From Actinomycetes bacterium (GTDB lineage Bacteria > Actinomycetota > Acidimicrobiia > Acidimicrobiales > Palsa-688), in the NCBI GenBank assembly GCA_021809105.1, contig JAKBAM010000002.1, positions 62,001 to 126,000 of the forward strand: DNA of 64,000 nucleotides, written 5' to 3'. The notes under the pieces are model-generated. The model was not told the DNA's origin. It saw only the letters and a program-made list of their open reading frames with translations, and made no database searches. Shown piece by piece: positions 1-8,649 of this stretch (the first letter of the stretch is position 1; each line of letters begins with the position of its first letter). The position numbers were made by a program, and so were the translations under genes.

Positions 1-816
1 TGGGTCCTGTGGGCGGGCACGGTCGGGCTCGACAGTCCGTTGCCGGCGCGGATGGAGGCGGCGGTGGCGGGAGGGTTCGACCGGTTGTCCCTGGGTCCCC
101 TGGACGTCGAGGTTGCACGCGAGGCTGGGATTGCAGTGGAGGATCTCGGGCGGCGGATTCGGGACGCCGGTCTCGGAGTCGTGTTCGATCCGGTGATGGG
201 CTGGTACAGCGACGAGCCCGGCCCCGGTCCGTACGCAAAGTTCCGGATAGACGAGCTGTTGAAGATGGCCGAGGGGCTCGGGGCCGCGGCGCTGACCGTC
301 CTCGGCCCGTTCTCCAAGGGCGAAGCGACCCCTGCCGATCTCCAGGAGCGGTTCGCGTTGCTATGTGATCGAGCCGGCGATTTCGGCGCCCAGGTGCAGG
401 TGGAGTTCATGCCCTTCACCGTGGTGGGCGACGTGGGGAGCGCTTGGTCTCTCGTCGAGGGTGCGGGTCGCGACAACGGCGGCTTGGTCGTGGATACCTG
501 GCATTTCTTCCGCGGCAATCCGGACCTGGCAGCTTTGGAGGCGGTGCCCGGAGACCGGGTGTTCGCGGTGCAGGTCGCGGATGCGGACCCCGTGCCGAGA
601 GGCAGCCTCAGCGAGGACACCTTTCACAGACGGCTCCCCGGTGACGGTGCCCTGGATCTGATGGCGGTGATGGGGGCGCTCGATAGGATGGGGGCGCTGC
701 GGTGGGTAGGACCGGAGGTGATCTCGCCGGAGACGGCGGCGCTGGGGCCCCTGGACGCGGCGCGGTTGGCGGGCGAGCGGGTGCGCGCCCTGGTGGCTGC
801 GGTGAGAGCTCGATGA
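1..816 (+). CDS. Sugar phosphate isomerase/epimerase-like TIM-barrel protein (5' end outside window)
   Basis: The frame is open from base 1 and reads W-A-G-T-V-G-L before the first possible start (TTG at 40), matching the N-terminal strand of this family, so the true start lies upstream of the window. The visible 271 residues carry the GGFDRLSLGP first-helix region and a VVDTWHFFRG segment, where this xylose-isomerase-like TIM-barrel family usually has metal or substrate ligands (E/D/H). A paralogue lies at 17865-18722. The family isomerises or epimerises sugars or acts on keto-sugars and inositols; the substrate cannot be read from the sequence. The stop overlaps the ATG of the MarR gene by four bases (ATGA), so the two are translationally coupled. 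Confidence 0.8.
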   Translation, partial: WVLWAGTVGLDSPLPARMEAAVAGGFDRLSLGPLDVEVAREAGIAVEDLGRRIRDAGLGVVFDPVMGWYSDEPGPGPYAKFRIDELLKMAEGLGAAALTVLGPFSKGEATPADLQERFALLCDRAGDFGAQVQVEFMPFTVVGDVGSAWSLVEGAGRDNGGLVVDTWHFFRGNPDLAALEAVPGDRVFAVQVADADPVPRGSLSEDTFHRRLPGDGALDLMAVMGALDRMGALRWVGPEVISPETAALGPLDAARLAGERVRALVAAVRAR

Positions 817-1289
817 GCCCGCGCCGCCCGGCGCTTACTACTGCCGACGAACGGGTCGAGGAGCCGTCGCTCAACGAGGGTAGTCAGCTCCTGTGGTTGG
901 TTGGTCAGGCCTACCGCCTTACGAGGCGGCGGATGGAGCAGGTCGTTCGCGAGCAGGGGATCACCCTGGCGCAGTTCGGCATCTTGTACTCGCTGTTCGA
1001 GGAACCTGGGCTTTCGGGGATCGAAGTCGCAGACCGTGCTTTTATCACCCCCCAGGCCGCTCATGCCGCCGTGACCACGCTGGCGCGCAAGGCGCTGGTC
1101 GGGCGGCAGGAGAAGGCGTCGCATCGGCGCACCGTGCGCACTGTCCTCACCGACGAAGGGGCCCGGGTCCTCACCAAGTGCCTGGCCGAGCTAAGTGCTC
1201 TTGGTGTGGAGATGGGTGATGGTCTGACGACGCAGGCGCGCCGTGACCTGATCCGCCTGCTCGGGGAACTAGTTGATTCCAAGTCTTGA
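813..1289 (+). CDS. MarR-family transcriptional regulator
   Basis: A 158-residue winged-helix regulator. The core runs from about residue 30 (ITLAQFGILYSLF helix), through the recognition region LSGIEVADR...TPQAAHAAVTTL at about 70-95, to the wing RRTVRTVLTDEG near 115. MarR proteins bind short palindromes as dimers and are usually released by phenolic or acyl ligands. The ATG at 813 is preferred because it overlaps the upstream stop as ATGA; an in-frame start further upstream would add a low-complexity Gly/Ala tail unlike the family. It sits inside the catabolic operon it probably controls (inference from position). Confidence 0.88.
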   Translation: MSPRRPALTTADERVEEPSLNEGSQLLWLVGQAYRLTRRRMEQVVREQGITLAQFGILYSLFEEPGLSGIEVADRAFITPQAAHAAVTTLARKALVGRQEKASHRRTVRTVLTDEGARVLTKCLAELSALGVEMGDGLTTQARRDLIRLLGELVDSKS

Positions 1290-1367
1290 TCGGTGGCGGC
1301 TGCAACCCTAGAGTCCATACCGGGCGCCGACCGACCCGTGAAGCAGTCGTAAGAGGAGGAGAGGCTG

Positions 1368-2183
1368 GTGGACACCGGGCTGACTGGCCGCACCGTCGTG
1401 GTCACTGGTGCAACCGCCAACATCGGAAGGGCCATCGCGCTCGCGTTCGCCGCAGAAGGATCGAACATAGTGGTGGTGGGACGTGACGACGTGCAGGGCC
1501 CCAGGGTGTGCGAGCAGTCGATGGAGCGGGGCGCGAAGGACACGCTGTGGCTAGCCGCGGACGTCACGGATCGGGCGCAGGTTCTCGCCATGGCGGAGGC
1601 GGCACACGGTCGGTTCGGCGCGGTAGACGTACTGGTCAACAACGTTGGGGGAAGTGTGGATGTCGACCCGTTCGTCAAGTCGGATCCAGCGACGTGGGAC
1701 CGCGACATCGCGCTCACGATCGGAAGCACGCTGAACTGCACTCACGCCATCCTGCCGGGGATGATCGAGCGTTCGCACGGCCGGATCATCAACCTTGGTT
1801 CGACTTCGGGCATCGTGGGGGACCCGAACATGGCGGTCTACTCGGCCATGAAGGGTGCAGTCCATGCCTTCACGAAGGTTCTGGCGAAGGAGGTCGGCCG
1901 CTATGGGATCACGGTCAACGCCATTGCTCCCTACGGGACCTTGCCAGACGACCCGGAGCACGATGTCAGCTCGGGGAGCCGGTTCCACCCGCAGGGAATG
2001 TTCGCTCAGTTACTTGTCACGAAAGGGGAGATCATGGGAGCCATTGCCCGCAAGACCGTCATGGAGCGGCAGTTCGCCAAGCCGCCGGAGATCGGCGCCG
2101 CCGCCGTATATCTGGCCTCCGACGCCGCTGCGTTCGTTACCGCCCAGGTGCTCTGCGTCGACGGCGGCACGGTGATCGCATGA
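1368..2183 (+). CDS. SDR-family oxidoreductase
   Basis: A 271-residue classical short-chain dehydrogenase. Visible motifs are the nucleotide-binding TGATANIG (variant of TGxxxGIG) near residue 13, VNNVGG near 90, the catalytic Ser in LGSTSG, Tyr and Lys in YSAMK near 160, and a C-terminal VLCVDGGT. It should reduce or oxidise a keto/hydroxy group with NAD(P). The start is GTG at 1368 behind a strong AAGAGGAGGAGAG ribosome site. Its stop overlaps the next gene's ATG, placing it in one translational unit with the enoyl-CoA hydratase, NTF2-like protein and kinase-like protein, which suggests a beta-oxidation-like 3-hydroxyacyl step. The substrate is unknown. Confidence 0.9.
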   Translation: MDTGLTGRTVVVTGATANIGRAIALAFAAEGSNIVVVGRDDVQGPRVCEQSMERGAKDTLWLAADVTDRAQVLAMAEAAHGRFGAVDVLVNNVGGSVDVDPFVKSDPATWDRDIALTIGSTLNCTHAILPGMIERSHGRIINLGSTSGIVGDPNMAVYSAMKGAVHAFTKVLAKEVGRYGITVNAIAPYGTLPDDPEHDVSSGSRFHPQGMFAQLLVTKGEIMGAIARKTVMERQFAKPPEIGAAAVYLASDAAAFVTAQVLCVDGGTVIA

Positions 2184-2977
2184 GTAACGAGCTCGGTGCT
2201 GCAGGCCTGCGCTTCGAGCGCGACGGTGCGATCGCCTGGTGCATCATCGACCGTCCCGAGGCTCGCAACGCCTTCACGCCAGCGATGTACTACGGGATCA
2301 AAAGAGCTGTCCACCTCGTCAACCGTGACGCCGACCTCGCTGCGATGATAATTACGGGCAGCGGCGACGCCTTCTCTGCCGGCGGTGACCTCGGCGGACG
2401 ATCCAACGAGGCCGACGAGCCGGTACCTGACCTCGGTCATGAAATCCTGCCCTTCCTGACCATCCGGGACAGCAAGGCGCCTGTGGTCGCGGCCGTGAAT
2501 GGGATCTGCCAGGCCGGCGGCTTGCTCGTCGCCATGCTGGCAGACATCTGCGTGGCTAGTGACCGGGCGACGTTCCGGGCACCGGAGCTCTTGCGCGGCA
2601 TCGTCGATGCCACCTACGCAGCCGTGTTGCCGGCGCATGTCGGGATCGCCGTAGCCCGAGATCTCCTGCTCTCGGGCCGCCGATTCGACGCCGACGAAGC
2701 CGCCCGCCTCGGAGTGATCTCACGTGTGGTGCCCCACGACCAGCTCCGCGCCGCCGCTCTGGAGGCGGTCAAGGAGATACTCCAGACCGGGCCGATCGCC
2801 CGCATGCACGTCAAGCGCATGCTCAACGATCGCTACGGCCTGATCGACTACCAGACGATGTTCGCGTCGCTCGCCGATTCCGACGAGCCGCGCGAAGGGA
2901 TGCTGGCGTTCATGGAGAAGCGGCCGCCAGGTTGGGTGCCGGAGGGGCTCTGGCTTGAAGGCGGTCGCACCAGATGA
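2180..2977 (+). CDS. Enoyl-CoA hydratase/isomerase (crotonase) family protein
   Basis: A 265-residue crotonase. The N-terminal IDRPEARNAF, the first oxyanion-hole loop SAGGDLGG near residue 68, the second loop around GICQAGGLL near 110 and the C-terminal GPIARMHVKRML helix are all visible. The second loop reads CQAGG rather than the usual GGG, so the hydratase glutamate position is not certain and an isomerase or hydrolase activity is possible. The ATG at 2180 overlaps the preceding SDR stop (ATGA), which decides the start against the long upstream open frame. It acts on acyl-CoA thioesters in the cytoplasm, next to an SDR likely to supply the following dehydrogenation. Confidence 0.88.
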   Translation: MSNELGAAGLRFERDGAIAWCIIDRPEARNAFTPAMYYGIKRAVHLVNRDADLAAMIITGSGDAFSAGGDLGGRSNEADEPVPDLGHEILPFLTIRDSKAPVVAAVNGICQAGGLLVAMLADICVASDRATFRAPELLRGIVDATYAAVLPAHVGIAVARDLLLSGRRFDADEAARLGVISRVVPHDQLRAAALEAVKEILQTGPIARMHVKRMLNDRYGLIDYQTMFASLADSDEPREGMLAFMEKRPPGWVPEGLWLEGGRTR

Positions 2978-3423
2978 ACCCAGGCATGGCGTCGGATCTG
3001 CTGTCAGTGCGCGACGAGCTCGACATCCAGCGGGTGATCACCGATTACGCCTACGCATGCGACAACGGCGACTGGGCGCTGCTGAAGTCGGTCTTCGCCG
3101 ACGACGCCTATCTCGACTACTCATCGACGGGTGGCCCTACCGGTTCGCGCGGCGAGGTGGTGGCGTGGCTGGAGCAGTCGCTCGGCCAGGTATTGGGAAT
3201 CCAGCACGTGGTCTCAAACTTTCAGATCGACCTCGACCAGGATCGAGCCACGGTGCGGGCGATGTTCTTCACGTCGGTGCGGCTCCGGGGCCTCGACCAG
3301 CCGTTGATGACCGGCGGCTATTACGACGAGGAGTTGTTACGCACCGGCGGCGGCTGGAAGATCCAGCGCTTGGTCGAGGACAACCGGTGGATGCACCCGC
3401 CCACACCGGAGGGCGAAGCGTGA
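2974..3423 (+). CDS. SnoaL/NTF2-like domain protein
   Basis: A 149-residue cone-shaped NTF2-like protein. The N-terminal helix with DELDIQRVITDYAYACDNGDW, followed by FADDAYLDYSSTGG and a GGYYDEELLRTGGGWKI beta-hairpin, is typical of the SnoaL_4 type found beside crotonases and SDRs in actinobacteria. Members are isomerases, dehydratases or small-ligand binders; the acid-base residues (Asp and Tyr in the first helix) are present but the activity cannot be assigned. It overlaps its neighbours by four bases on both sides. Other NTF2-like genes here are at 21198 and 55717. Confidence 0.82.
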   Translation: MNPGMASDLLSVRDELDIQRVITDYAYACDNGDWALLKSVFADDAYLDYSSTGGPTGSRGEVVAWLEQSLGQVLGIQHVVSNFQIDLDQDRATVRAMFFTSVRLRGLDQPLMTGGYYDEELLRTGGGWKIQRLVEDNRWMHPPTPEGEA

Positions 3424-4463
3424 GCGAGGAGCCTGTGACCCTGGACTTCGAGCGGCTTGCCGATTGGATGGACGAGCAGGGCCTGCCCGGTACGGGCGCC
3501 GTGTTGGAGTCCAGGTTTCTCTCGGGCGGGACGCAGAACCACATCTACGAGATATGTCGCGGCGACCAACGCTGTGTCATTCGCATCCCGCCGCCGCAGG
3601 CGCCCCCCGACCGGGACAAGGGCATCCTCCGGGAGTGGCGGATCATCCAAGCCCTCGACCGCAGCGACGTGCCGCACGTGGCCGCGGTCGCCGCGTGCGA
3701 GGACCCCGCCGTGCTCGGCCGCGCCTTCTATCTGATGGGCTACGTCGACGGGTGGTCCCCGGCGCCTAAGGGATCGGATGAGTGGCCTGAGCCGTTCCGA
3801 AGCGACCTCAGCACGCGGGCCGGGATAGCGATGGAGATGGTCGAGGGCCTAGCGCTGCTGTCGAGGTTCGACTGGCGCGAACGCGGGCTTGACGGCTTCG
3901 GCCGCCCGGAGGGCTTCCACGAGCGGCAGGTCGACCGGTGGTCCTCACTGTTCGAGCAGTTCAAGGTGCGCGAGCTGGAGGGTATGGACGTGGTGACCGG
4001 ATGGCTGCGAAACCACAAGCCGCTCGACTACATCCCGGGCCTCATGCACGGCGACTACGCCTTCTCGAACGTGATGTTCCAGAAGAGGGCGCCGGCGAAG
4101 ATGGAAGCAATCGTGGACTGGGAGATGGGCACGATTGGCGATCCGAAGCTCGATCTGGCCTGGCTGCTCGGCAGCTGGCCGGAGGACACCTCCGCACGAG
4201 ATCCGACGAGCCCGGGCATCAAGGACATGCGGGGCATGCCGGGTCGCTCCCAGATGCTGGCGCGCTACGCCGAGGTGTCGGGTCGTCAGGTCGACGACTT
4301 CGACTACTACGTGATCCTGGCCCGCTTCAAGGCCGCGGTCGTGCTTGAGCGAGGGTTCGCCCGAGCCGGTGACGACCCGAAGCTTCAGAGCTTCGGGGCC
4401 TCGGTAGCCCGTGCCATGAAGGATGGAGCCGAGTTGGCCGAGACGACCGACTACGACCGCTGA
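3420..4463 (+). CDS. APH-type phosphotransferase family protein (ACAD10/11 kinase-like)
   Basis: A 347-residue aminoglycoside-phosphotransferase-fold kinase. The Brenner loop LMHGDYAFSNVMF (HGDxxxxN, about residue 205) and the metal-binding IVDWEMGTIGDPKLDLAWLL are complete. Proteins of this type are fused to acyl-CoA dehydrogenases in animals (ACAD10/11), where they phosphorylate 4-hydroxyacyl-CoA; in actinobacteria they sit in fatty acid, steroid or aromatic gene clusters. Here it closes an operon with an SDR and a crotonase, which fits phosphorylation of a hydroxyacyl-CoA intermediate (inference). The GTG start at 3420 is chosen for the GTGA overlap with the previous gene. It converges on the tannase gene with only seven bases between stops. 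Confidence 0.85.
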   Translation: MSEEPVTLDFERLADWMDEQGLPGTGAVLESRFLSGGTQNHIYEICRGDQRCVIRIPPPQAPPDRDKGILREWRIIQALDRSDVPHVAAVAACEDPAVLGRAFYLMGYVDGWSPAPKGSDEWPEPFRSDLSTRAGIAMEMVEGLALLSRFDWRERGLDGFGRPEGFHERQVDRWSSLFEQFKVRELEGMDVVTGWLRNHKPLDYIPGLMHGDYAFSNVMFQKRAPAKMEAIVDWEMGTIGDPKLDLAWLLGSWPEDTSARDPTSPGIKDMRGMPGRSQMLARYAEVSGRQVDDFDYYVILARFKAAVVLERGFARAGDDPKLQSFGASVARAMKDGAELAETTDYDR

Positions 4464-4470
4464 GAGGCGC

Positions 4471-6192
4471 TCACGCCGGGCTCGAAGACACGTAGCTCGA
4501 CGCCACACGCGGGTCTCCGCTGACATAGACAGCCTTCTGCGGGTACGGATAGATCGGCTGCGTCGCGTGATCTGGAGCCGGCAGGGGAGACTCAATTTCG
4601 ACCCGCCCCGGTTCGACGCCGCCTTCTACCCAATCCACCAGCAGGCGGTAGAACTGGCCGCCCCCCACAGCCGGTGGATTGGCGTCCTCATTCGACGTGC
4701 CATGCGGGGACATGTGCCCCCCGCCGGGGACGAGGTAGAGCTTGAAGAAGGTCCTCACGGCGTCCACGCCGCCCATCGACTTGGCCACAGCGTCGTAGTA
4801 GCGCATCGTGCTTTGCACCGGGATGGACTCGTCGTTCCATCCATGCCAGCTCAGGAACTTGCCTCCCCGCGCCTTGAAGGCGGAGAGATCCGGGCTGTTG
4901 CTAGAGACATCCGCCAACATCGAATCCATCTCCAAGCCGAGGTCGAACGCCTCGGCCAGCCGCTCGTAGGACATTTCCCGCCAGCGGCCTTGGCCGTCTC
5001 CGCTCTGGTTCTCGAAGCTGGGTCCGGCGATTGCTGGATCCTGCAGGATGAGGGCGGCTTGCTCAGAGCCCGAAGCGTTCCCGGCGGCGCTGGCTGCCCG
5101 CAGCACTTCGCGCATCCTGGGGTCCCGTTTCGTGAAATAGGCGACATACAGCGAGGTGCCCCGAGTCAGGCCGTACCAGAGCCGATCCCCCAGCGTGGTC
5201 GACACACCGTTGTCGACTTCTGGGTCGGGAGCCGATCCATCCGCTGTCACGCCGTACCATATCTTGTTGATGGCGGCCGCTTGGGCCTTCGTCACGCAAT
5301 GCGGTGAGGAGCTGTTGCCGCCATCGCTTACACATAGAACGTTGGGATCTCTGGTCGGGTCATAGTGACAGGACTCGTTGTCGAAGATGTAGCCGAGATG
5401 CTCGCCTCCCACCACATCGCTGGCGTGGATGGCAGCGTTCGAGACCAGATCCATCTGCTCTTCGGTCAGCTCGATACCGCCGAGATCTCTTTCGACCACA
5501 AGCCTCCGGTAGAGGCAGGCAAGGGCCCACTCGGTGAAGTTGACGGTCGGCAGGAGCGCAATGATCCCGTCGTAGTCCTCGGGATATTTCTGTGCCAGCT
5601 GGTAGCCGTGGCGGCCGCCGGTCGAGGCGCCCTCGTAATAGCAGTAGCTGGGTGCGGTTCCATAGTATGCAGTCGCCAACGCCTTGGTCTTCACCGCCAC
5701 CTCGTGCTGGGCCCGATGTGAGAAATCGATCCAGAGTTGGCCGGCAGGTGATCCGTCGGGGCCCATCACCCAGGCCGCATCACGGCTGGCATGACCTGAG
5801 TCCGTACTGGCCGCGACTGCACCCTCTCCTCCAGCAGTGAGTGCCGCGTAGAACCAGCCGACCTGTGTGGGTGACGAATGGTCTCCCCCGTCGTAGCCGC
5901 CCAGACCGCCGATGTTGTGAATCCGGCCGTTCCACGCTTCTCTCGTGGGCAACCACACCTCGATACCGATACCCCCTGAGGTCGACGGTGCGCCGGGGGG
6001 CCCGGGGTTGCCGGGCCCGACGAGCAGCTTGACGAGGAACAGATCGGCTGGGGCCGTGGGGGTGTAGTCCGCCGCTGGCTCCGACAGCACCAAGGGATCT
6101 CCCGCCTCGAAGGCCGTCACCAGTACAACGGAAGTCAGGGCGTCGGAAGCGAACAGACGCTCGGCGCACTCCTTCAAAGCTGTCGTGTCCAC
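4471..6192 (-). CDS. Tannase/feruloyl esterase family alpha/beta hydrolase
   Basis: A 573-residue member of the tannase family. Visible are GIGIEVWLPTREAWNGRIHNIGGLGG near residue 75 (shown here only as the family's conserved N-terminal strand), the nucleophile elbow EGASTGGRHG near 190, the paired-cysteine segment with NESCHYDP and PHCVTKAQA, the Asp region HGWNDESIPVQ near 470 and the catalytic His in VPGGGHMSPHG near 500. The family hydrolyses gallate or ferulate esters or related aromatic esters. No signal peptide is seen, unlike secreted fungal tannases, so it may act on imported esters. It is transcribed divergently from the HSL-type esterase. Confidence 0.85.
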   Translation of the reverse strand: MDTTALKECAERLFASDALTSVVLVTAFEAGDPLVLSEPAADYTPTAPADLFLVKLLVGPGNPGPPGAPSTSGGIGIEVWLPTREAWNGRIHNIGGLGGYDGGDHSSPTQVGWFYAALTAGGEGAVAASTDSGHASRDAAWVMGPDGSPAGQLWIDFSHRAQHEVAVKTKALATAYYGTAPSYCYYEGASTGGRHGYQLAQKYPEDYDGIIALLPTVNFTEWALACLYRRLVVERDLGGIELTEEQMDLVSNAAIHASDVVGGEHLGYIFDNESCHYDPTRDPNVLCVSDGGNSSSPHCVTKAQAAAINKIWYGVTADGSAPDPEVDNGVSTTLGDRLWYGLTRGTSLYVAYFTKRDPRMREVLRAASAAGNASGSEQAALILQDPAIAGPSFENQSGDGQGRWREMSYERLAEAFDLGLEMDSMLADVSSNSPDLSAFKARGGKFLSWHGWNDESIPVQSTMRYYDAVAKSMGGVDAVRTFFKLYLVPGGGHMSPHGTSNEDANPPAVGGGQFYRLLVDWVEGGVEPGRVEIESPLPAPDHATQPIYPYPQKAVYVSGDPRVASSYVSSSPA

Positions 6193-6304
6193 TGCAGGCT
6201 CCCCACTCCGCGCCTTGTCGCCGGTCCGCTCTGGACGGGATAAGATGCTACACAGATGTATAGCCTGGGCGCCTTTCAGGTGTCAAAGGACCGAGGAAGC
6301 GCAG

Positions 6305-7234
6305 GTGGACGTGGAAGCAGCCGGGTATCCCGATATCGACCCGTGGGTCGTCACGTGGTTCAGTGAGAACGGCCAGATGATGGACCAACCGGAGGACTAC
6401 AGCCCCGAGATCCTGGCCATGATGCGGCCGGCAGCCGCACAGCCGCCGGCGATCGACATCGGTGCGATCACCGCGGAGGTGATCTCCGACGTGCCGGTCT
6501 GGGTCTACCAACCTCACCAACAGGCCACCGGCGTGGTCGTCTACTTCCACGGGGGTGCGTTCCTCGGTGGCAGTCGGCTTCTCATGCACAACGTGGCCGA
6601 AGGGCTGGCCCGGGCCTCTGGGGCCGTGGTCGTCTCCGTCGATTACCGCCTGGCGCCGGAGGATCCTTACCCTGCCGCCCTCGACGACTGCGAGTCGGTG
6701 ACCCGATGGGTGGTCGACCACGCCGACCGCTTCGGCGTGGAGCGCACCCGGGTCGCGGTGGCGGGTGAGAGCGCCGGGGGGAACCTGTCGGCGGCGTTGA
6801 CGCTGCGGCTACGAGACCGCGGCGGCCCCATGCTCGCCGGCCAGGTGCTGCTGTACCCGGCAGTCGACGGTTCGGGCGGCTCGTACCCGTCACGGCGGGA
6901 CTACGACGGCCTCGTGCTGTCGGCGCGCAGCTATAGCCGGGTGGCCAAGATGTACGCCGGCAGCAGCGAGCTAGATGGGGATCCGTACATGTTCCCGATC
7001 CAGGCTGGGGACCTTTCCGGCCTGCCGCCGGCGTTCGTCATGGTCGGAGGATGCGACTGGTTGCGGGACGAAGGTCTCGCCTACTCCGCGCGGCTTCGCG
7101 CTGCAGGGGTTGCGACCGAGGAGTTGATCTGCAAGGGCCAGCCCCACGGCTTCCTCAACCTGGGTTTCCCGGCTTCCGCCGAGGTCTACGCTGCGGTCGG
7201 GCCCTGGCTTCGAACCGTCCTGGCCGGAGGCTGA
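6305..7234 (+). CDS. Alpha/beta hydrolase, hormone-sensitive-lipase type esterase
   Basis: A 309-residue esterase with the HSL-family oxyanion motif HGGAFLGG near residue 80, DYRLAPEDPYPAALDD, the nucleophile elbow GESAGGN near 155, an acid-containing VGGCDWLRDEG region near 250 and the catalytic His in GQPHGFLNL near 280. These enzymes hydrolyse short acyl esters. GTG at 6305 is preferred over in-frame starts upstream because a GAGGAAGC ribosome site lies directly before it. Similar HSL-type esterases occur at 27136 and 50158; the three differ clearly in their N-terminal caps. Confidence 0.88.
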   Translation: MDVEAAGYPDIDPWVVTWFSENGQMMDQPEDYSPEILAMMRPAAAQPPAIDIGAITAEVISDVPVWVYQPHQQATGVVVYFHGGAFLGGSRLLMHNVAEGLARASGAVVVSVDYRLAPEDPYPAALDDCESVTRWVVDHADRFGVERTRVAVAGESAGGNLSAALTLRLRDRGGPMLAGQVLLYPAVDGSGGSYPSRRDYDGLVLSARSYSRVAKMYAGSSELDGDPYMFPIQAGDLSGLPPAFVMVGGCDWLRDEGLAYSARLRAAGVATEELICKGQPHGFLNLGFPASAEVYAAVGPWLRTVLAGG

Positions 7235-7275
7235 GCAACGATCTTGCGCCGCCGGGCAGGGGTGGCCGAGGATCC

Positions 7276-8550
7276 CTACAAACTCCTTGAAGTCGTGAAT
7301 TCCAGGTGCAGGGCTTCCAGGCCGCGCAGTATGTACGACGGGGTGTAGCTCCAGCGCCTGGCGTCGGGCCGGCCGTGCTCGGCTTCAGACACCCTGATGT
7401 CATCGAGGCGGGCCAAGATGCGCTCGGTGGTGATCCGCCCCTCGGCTCGCGCTAGCGGACCTCCCGGGCAGGAATGTACCCCTCGCCCGAAGGCGATGTG
7501 CTGACGGGAGTCGGGCCGGTCGACTCGGAACTCAGCTGGGCATTCGAACCGACGAGGATCGCGATCGGCGGCGCTCAGCATGAGCATGAGGGTGCCACCC
7601 GCCGGGATCTGTACTCCCGCGAGGGTGGTGGTCTTACGCGCCATACGGAAGCTGATCTTCGTCGGACTGCTCCAGCGGAGAGCTTCCTCCACGAAATCGG
7701 GGATTCGCCCCGGATCCCGGCGCAGCTCCCGCTGGAGCTCGGGTTGCTCGGCGAGAAGCTGCAAGATGCCGACTTGGAACCGGGCTGAGGTCCCTTGGCC
7801 GCCTGCGAAGAGGATCACCGCGGCTCGCACCACCTCAATGACCTCTGGCATCGTCCCGTCGGGGAAAGTGGCCCGCGCCATCTGCGTCAGCACATCGTCC
7901 CGTGGCCCCTGCCGGCGTGCCTCTACGTATGGAATGAAGAACTCTTCTAGATATGCCAAAGGGTTGGCGGGAGGGGGTTGTCCGATGGACCCGGCCGGGC
8001 TATTAGCCAGAATGCGCTGGCGCAGAAGGGGCCGATCCTCCTCCGGTACCCCGAGCAGGTCGGCAATGACCAGAAGGGAGAACGGCTGGGCGTAATCGGC
8101 GACGAAATCACATCTCTCCGCCGCGGCGAAGCCGTCGATCTGATCGTCGGCAAGACGCCACATGAACTCCTCGTTCTCCTGGAGTCGCTTGGGTGTGAGC
8201 AAACGCATCATGAGCCCCCGATGAGCCGTGTGGGTCGGAGGATCGAACGTGACCAGGTTCTCATGGAACGCGAACTTGTCCCGGTGCTTGTTGATCAAGC
8301 CGGTCAAGTCGTCGCTTCCGGGCTCCTTGGGCAACTCGTGGAAAGGCCCTGCGAAACCGTTGCACGAGGAGTACGCGTCGAGATCCCGGAATATCGTGCA
8401 CAACTCCTCGTAGCCGGTGACGACGAACGCCCCTCGGACCGGTTCACACCAGACCGGGCCTTGCTCGCGAGCGAACTCATAATACGGGTAAGGGTCCTGG
8501 ATCAGCGAGTCGTCACTGAAGTAGTCGGTAGTGGATAAGTCTAGCGCCAC
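7276..8550 (-). CDS. Cytochrome P450 with atypical I-helix
   Basis: A 424-residue soluble bacterial P450. The EEALRW (ExxR) K-helix is near residue 280, the heme loop FGRGVHSCPGG near 350 supplies the Cys ligand, and the I-helix reads FAGGQGTSARF near 240. In most P450s the residue before the I-helix Thr is Asp or Glu; here it is Gly, which could alter proton delivery to the bound oxygen. The GTG at 8550 is chosen because an AGGGGAGG site sits nine bases upstream; a longer start exists at 8613. The gene lies downstream of an acyl-CoA synthetase on the same strand, so hydroxylation of an aromatic or aliphatic acid is plausible. No ferredoxin or reductase is adjacent. Confidence 0.9.
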   Translation of the reverse strand: MALDLSTTDYFSDDSLIQDPYPYYEFAREQGPVWCEPVRGAFVVTGYEELCTIFRDLDAYSSCNGFAGPFHELPKEPGSDDLTGLINKHRDKFAFHENLVTFDPPTHTAHRGLMMRLLTPKRLQENEEFMWRLADDQIDGFAAAERCDFVADYAQPFSLLVIADLLGVPEEDRPLLRQRILANSPAGSIGQPPPANPLAYLEEFFIPYVEARRQGPRDDVLTQMARATFPDGTMPEVIEVVRAAVILFAGGQGTSARFQVGILQLLAEQPELQRELRRDPGRIPDFVEEALRWSSPTKISFRMARKTTTLAGVQIPAGGTLMLMLSAADRDPRRFECPAEFRVDRPDSRQHIAFGRGVHSCPGGPLARAEGRITTERILARLDDIRVSEAEHGRPDARRWSYTPSYILRGLEALHLEFTTSRSL

Positions 8551-8649
8551 TGGATGTCCTCCCCTGGATGCGGCCGGATGCACGTACGATGACCCATCAT
8601 ATGCCGGGACCAATACGCCTGTATGGCCTCAAGGGACACGCGTGACCTT

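Noticed and set aside
1508-2977. A 489-codon open frame covering the SDR and enoyl-CoA hydratase region
   Set aside because: Its first 224 codons are the SDR gene read in another frame; the crotonase begins at the overlapping ATG 2180.
2955-4463. A 502-codon frame ahead of the APH-type kinase
   Set aside because: The leading part is an out-of-frame reading of the NTF2-like gene; family similarity begins at GTG 3420.
7978-8538. Plus-strand 186-codon frame inside the P450 gene
   Set aside because: It is the reverse reading of a gene with complete P450 motifs, a usual effect of high GC content.
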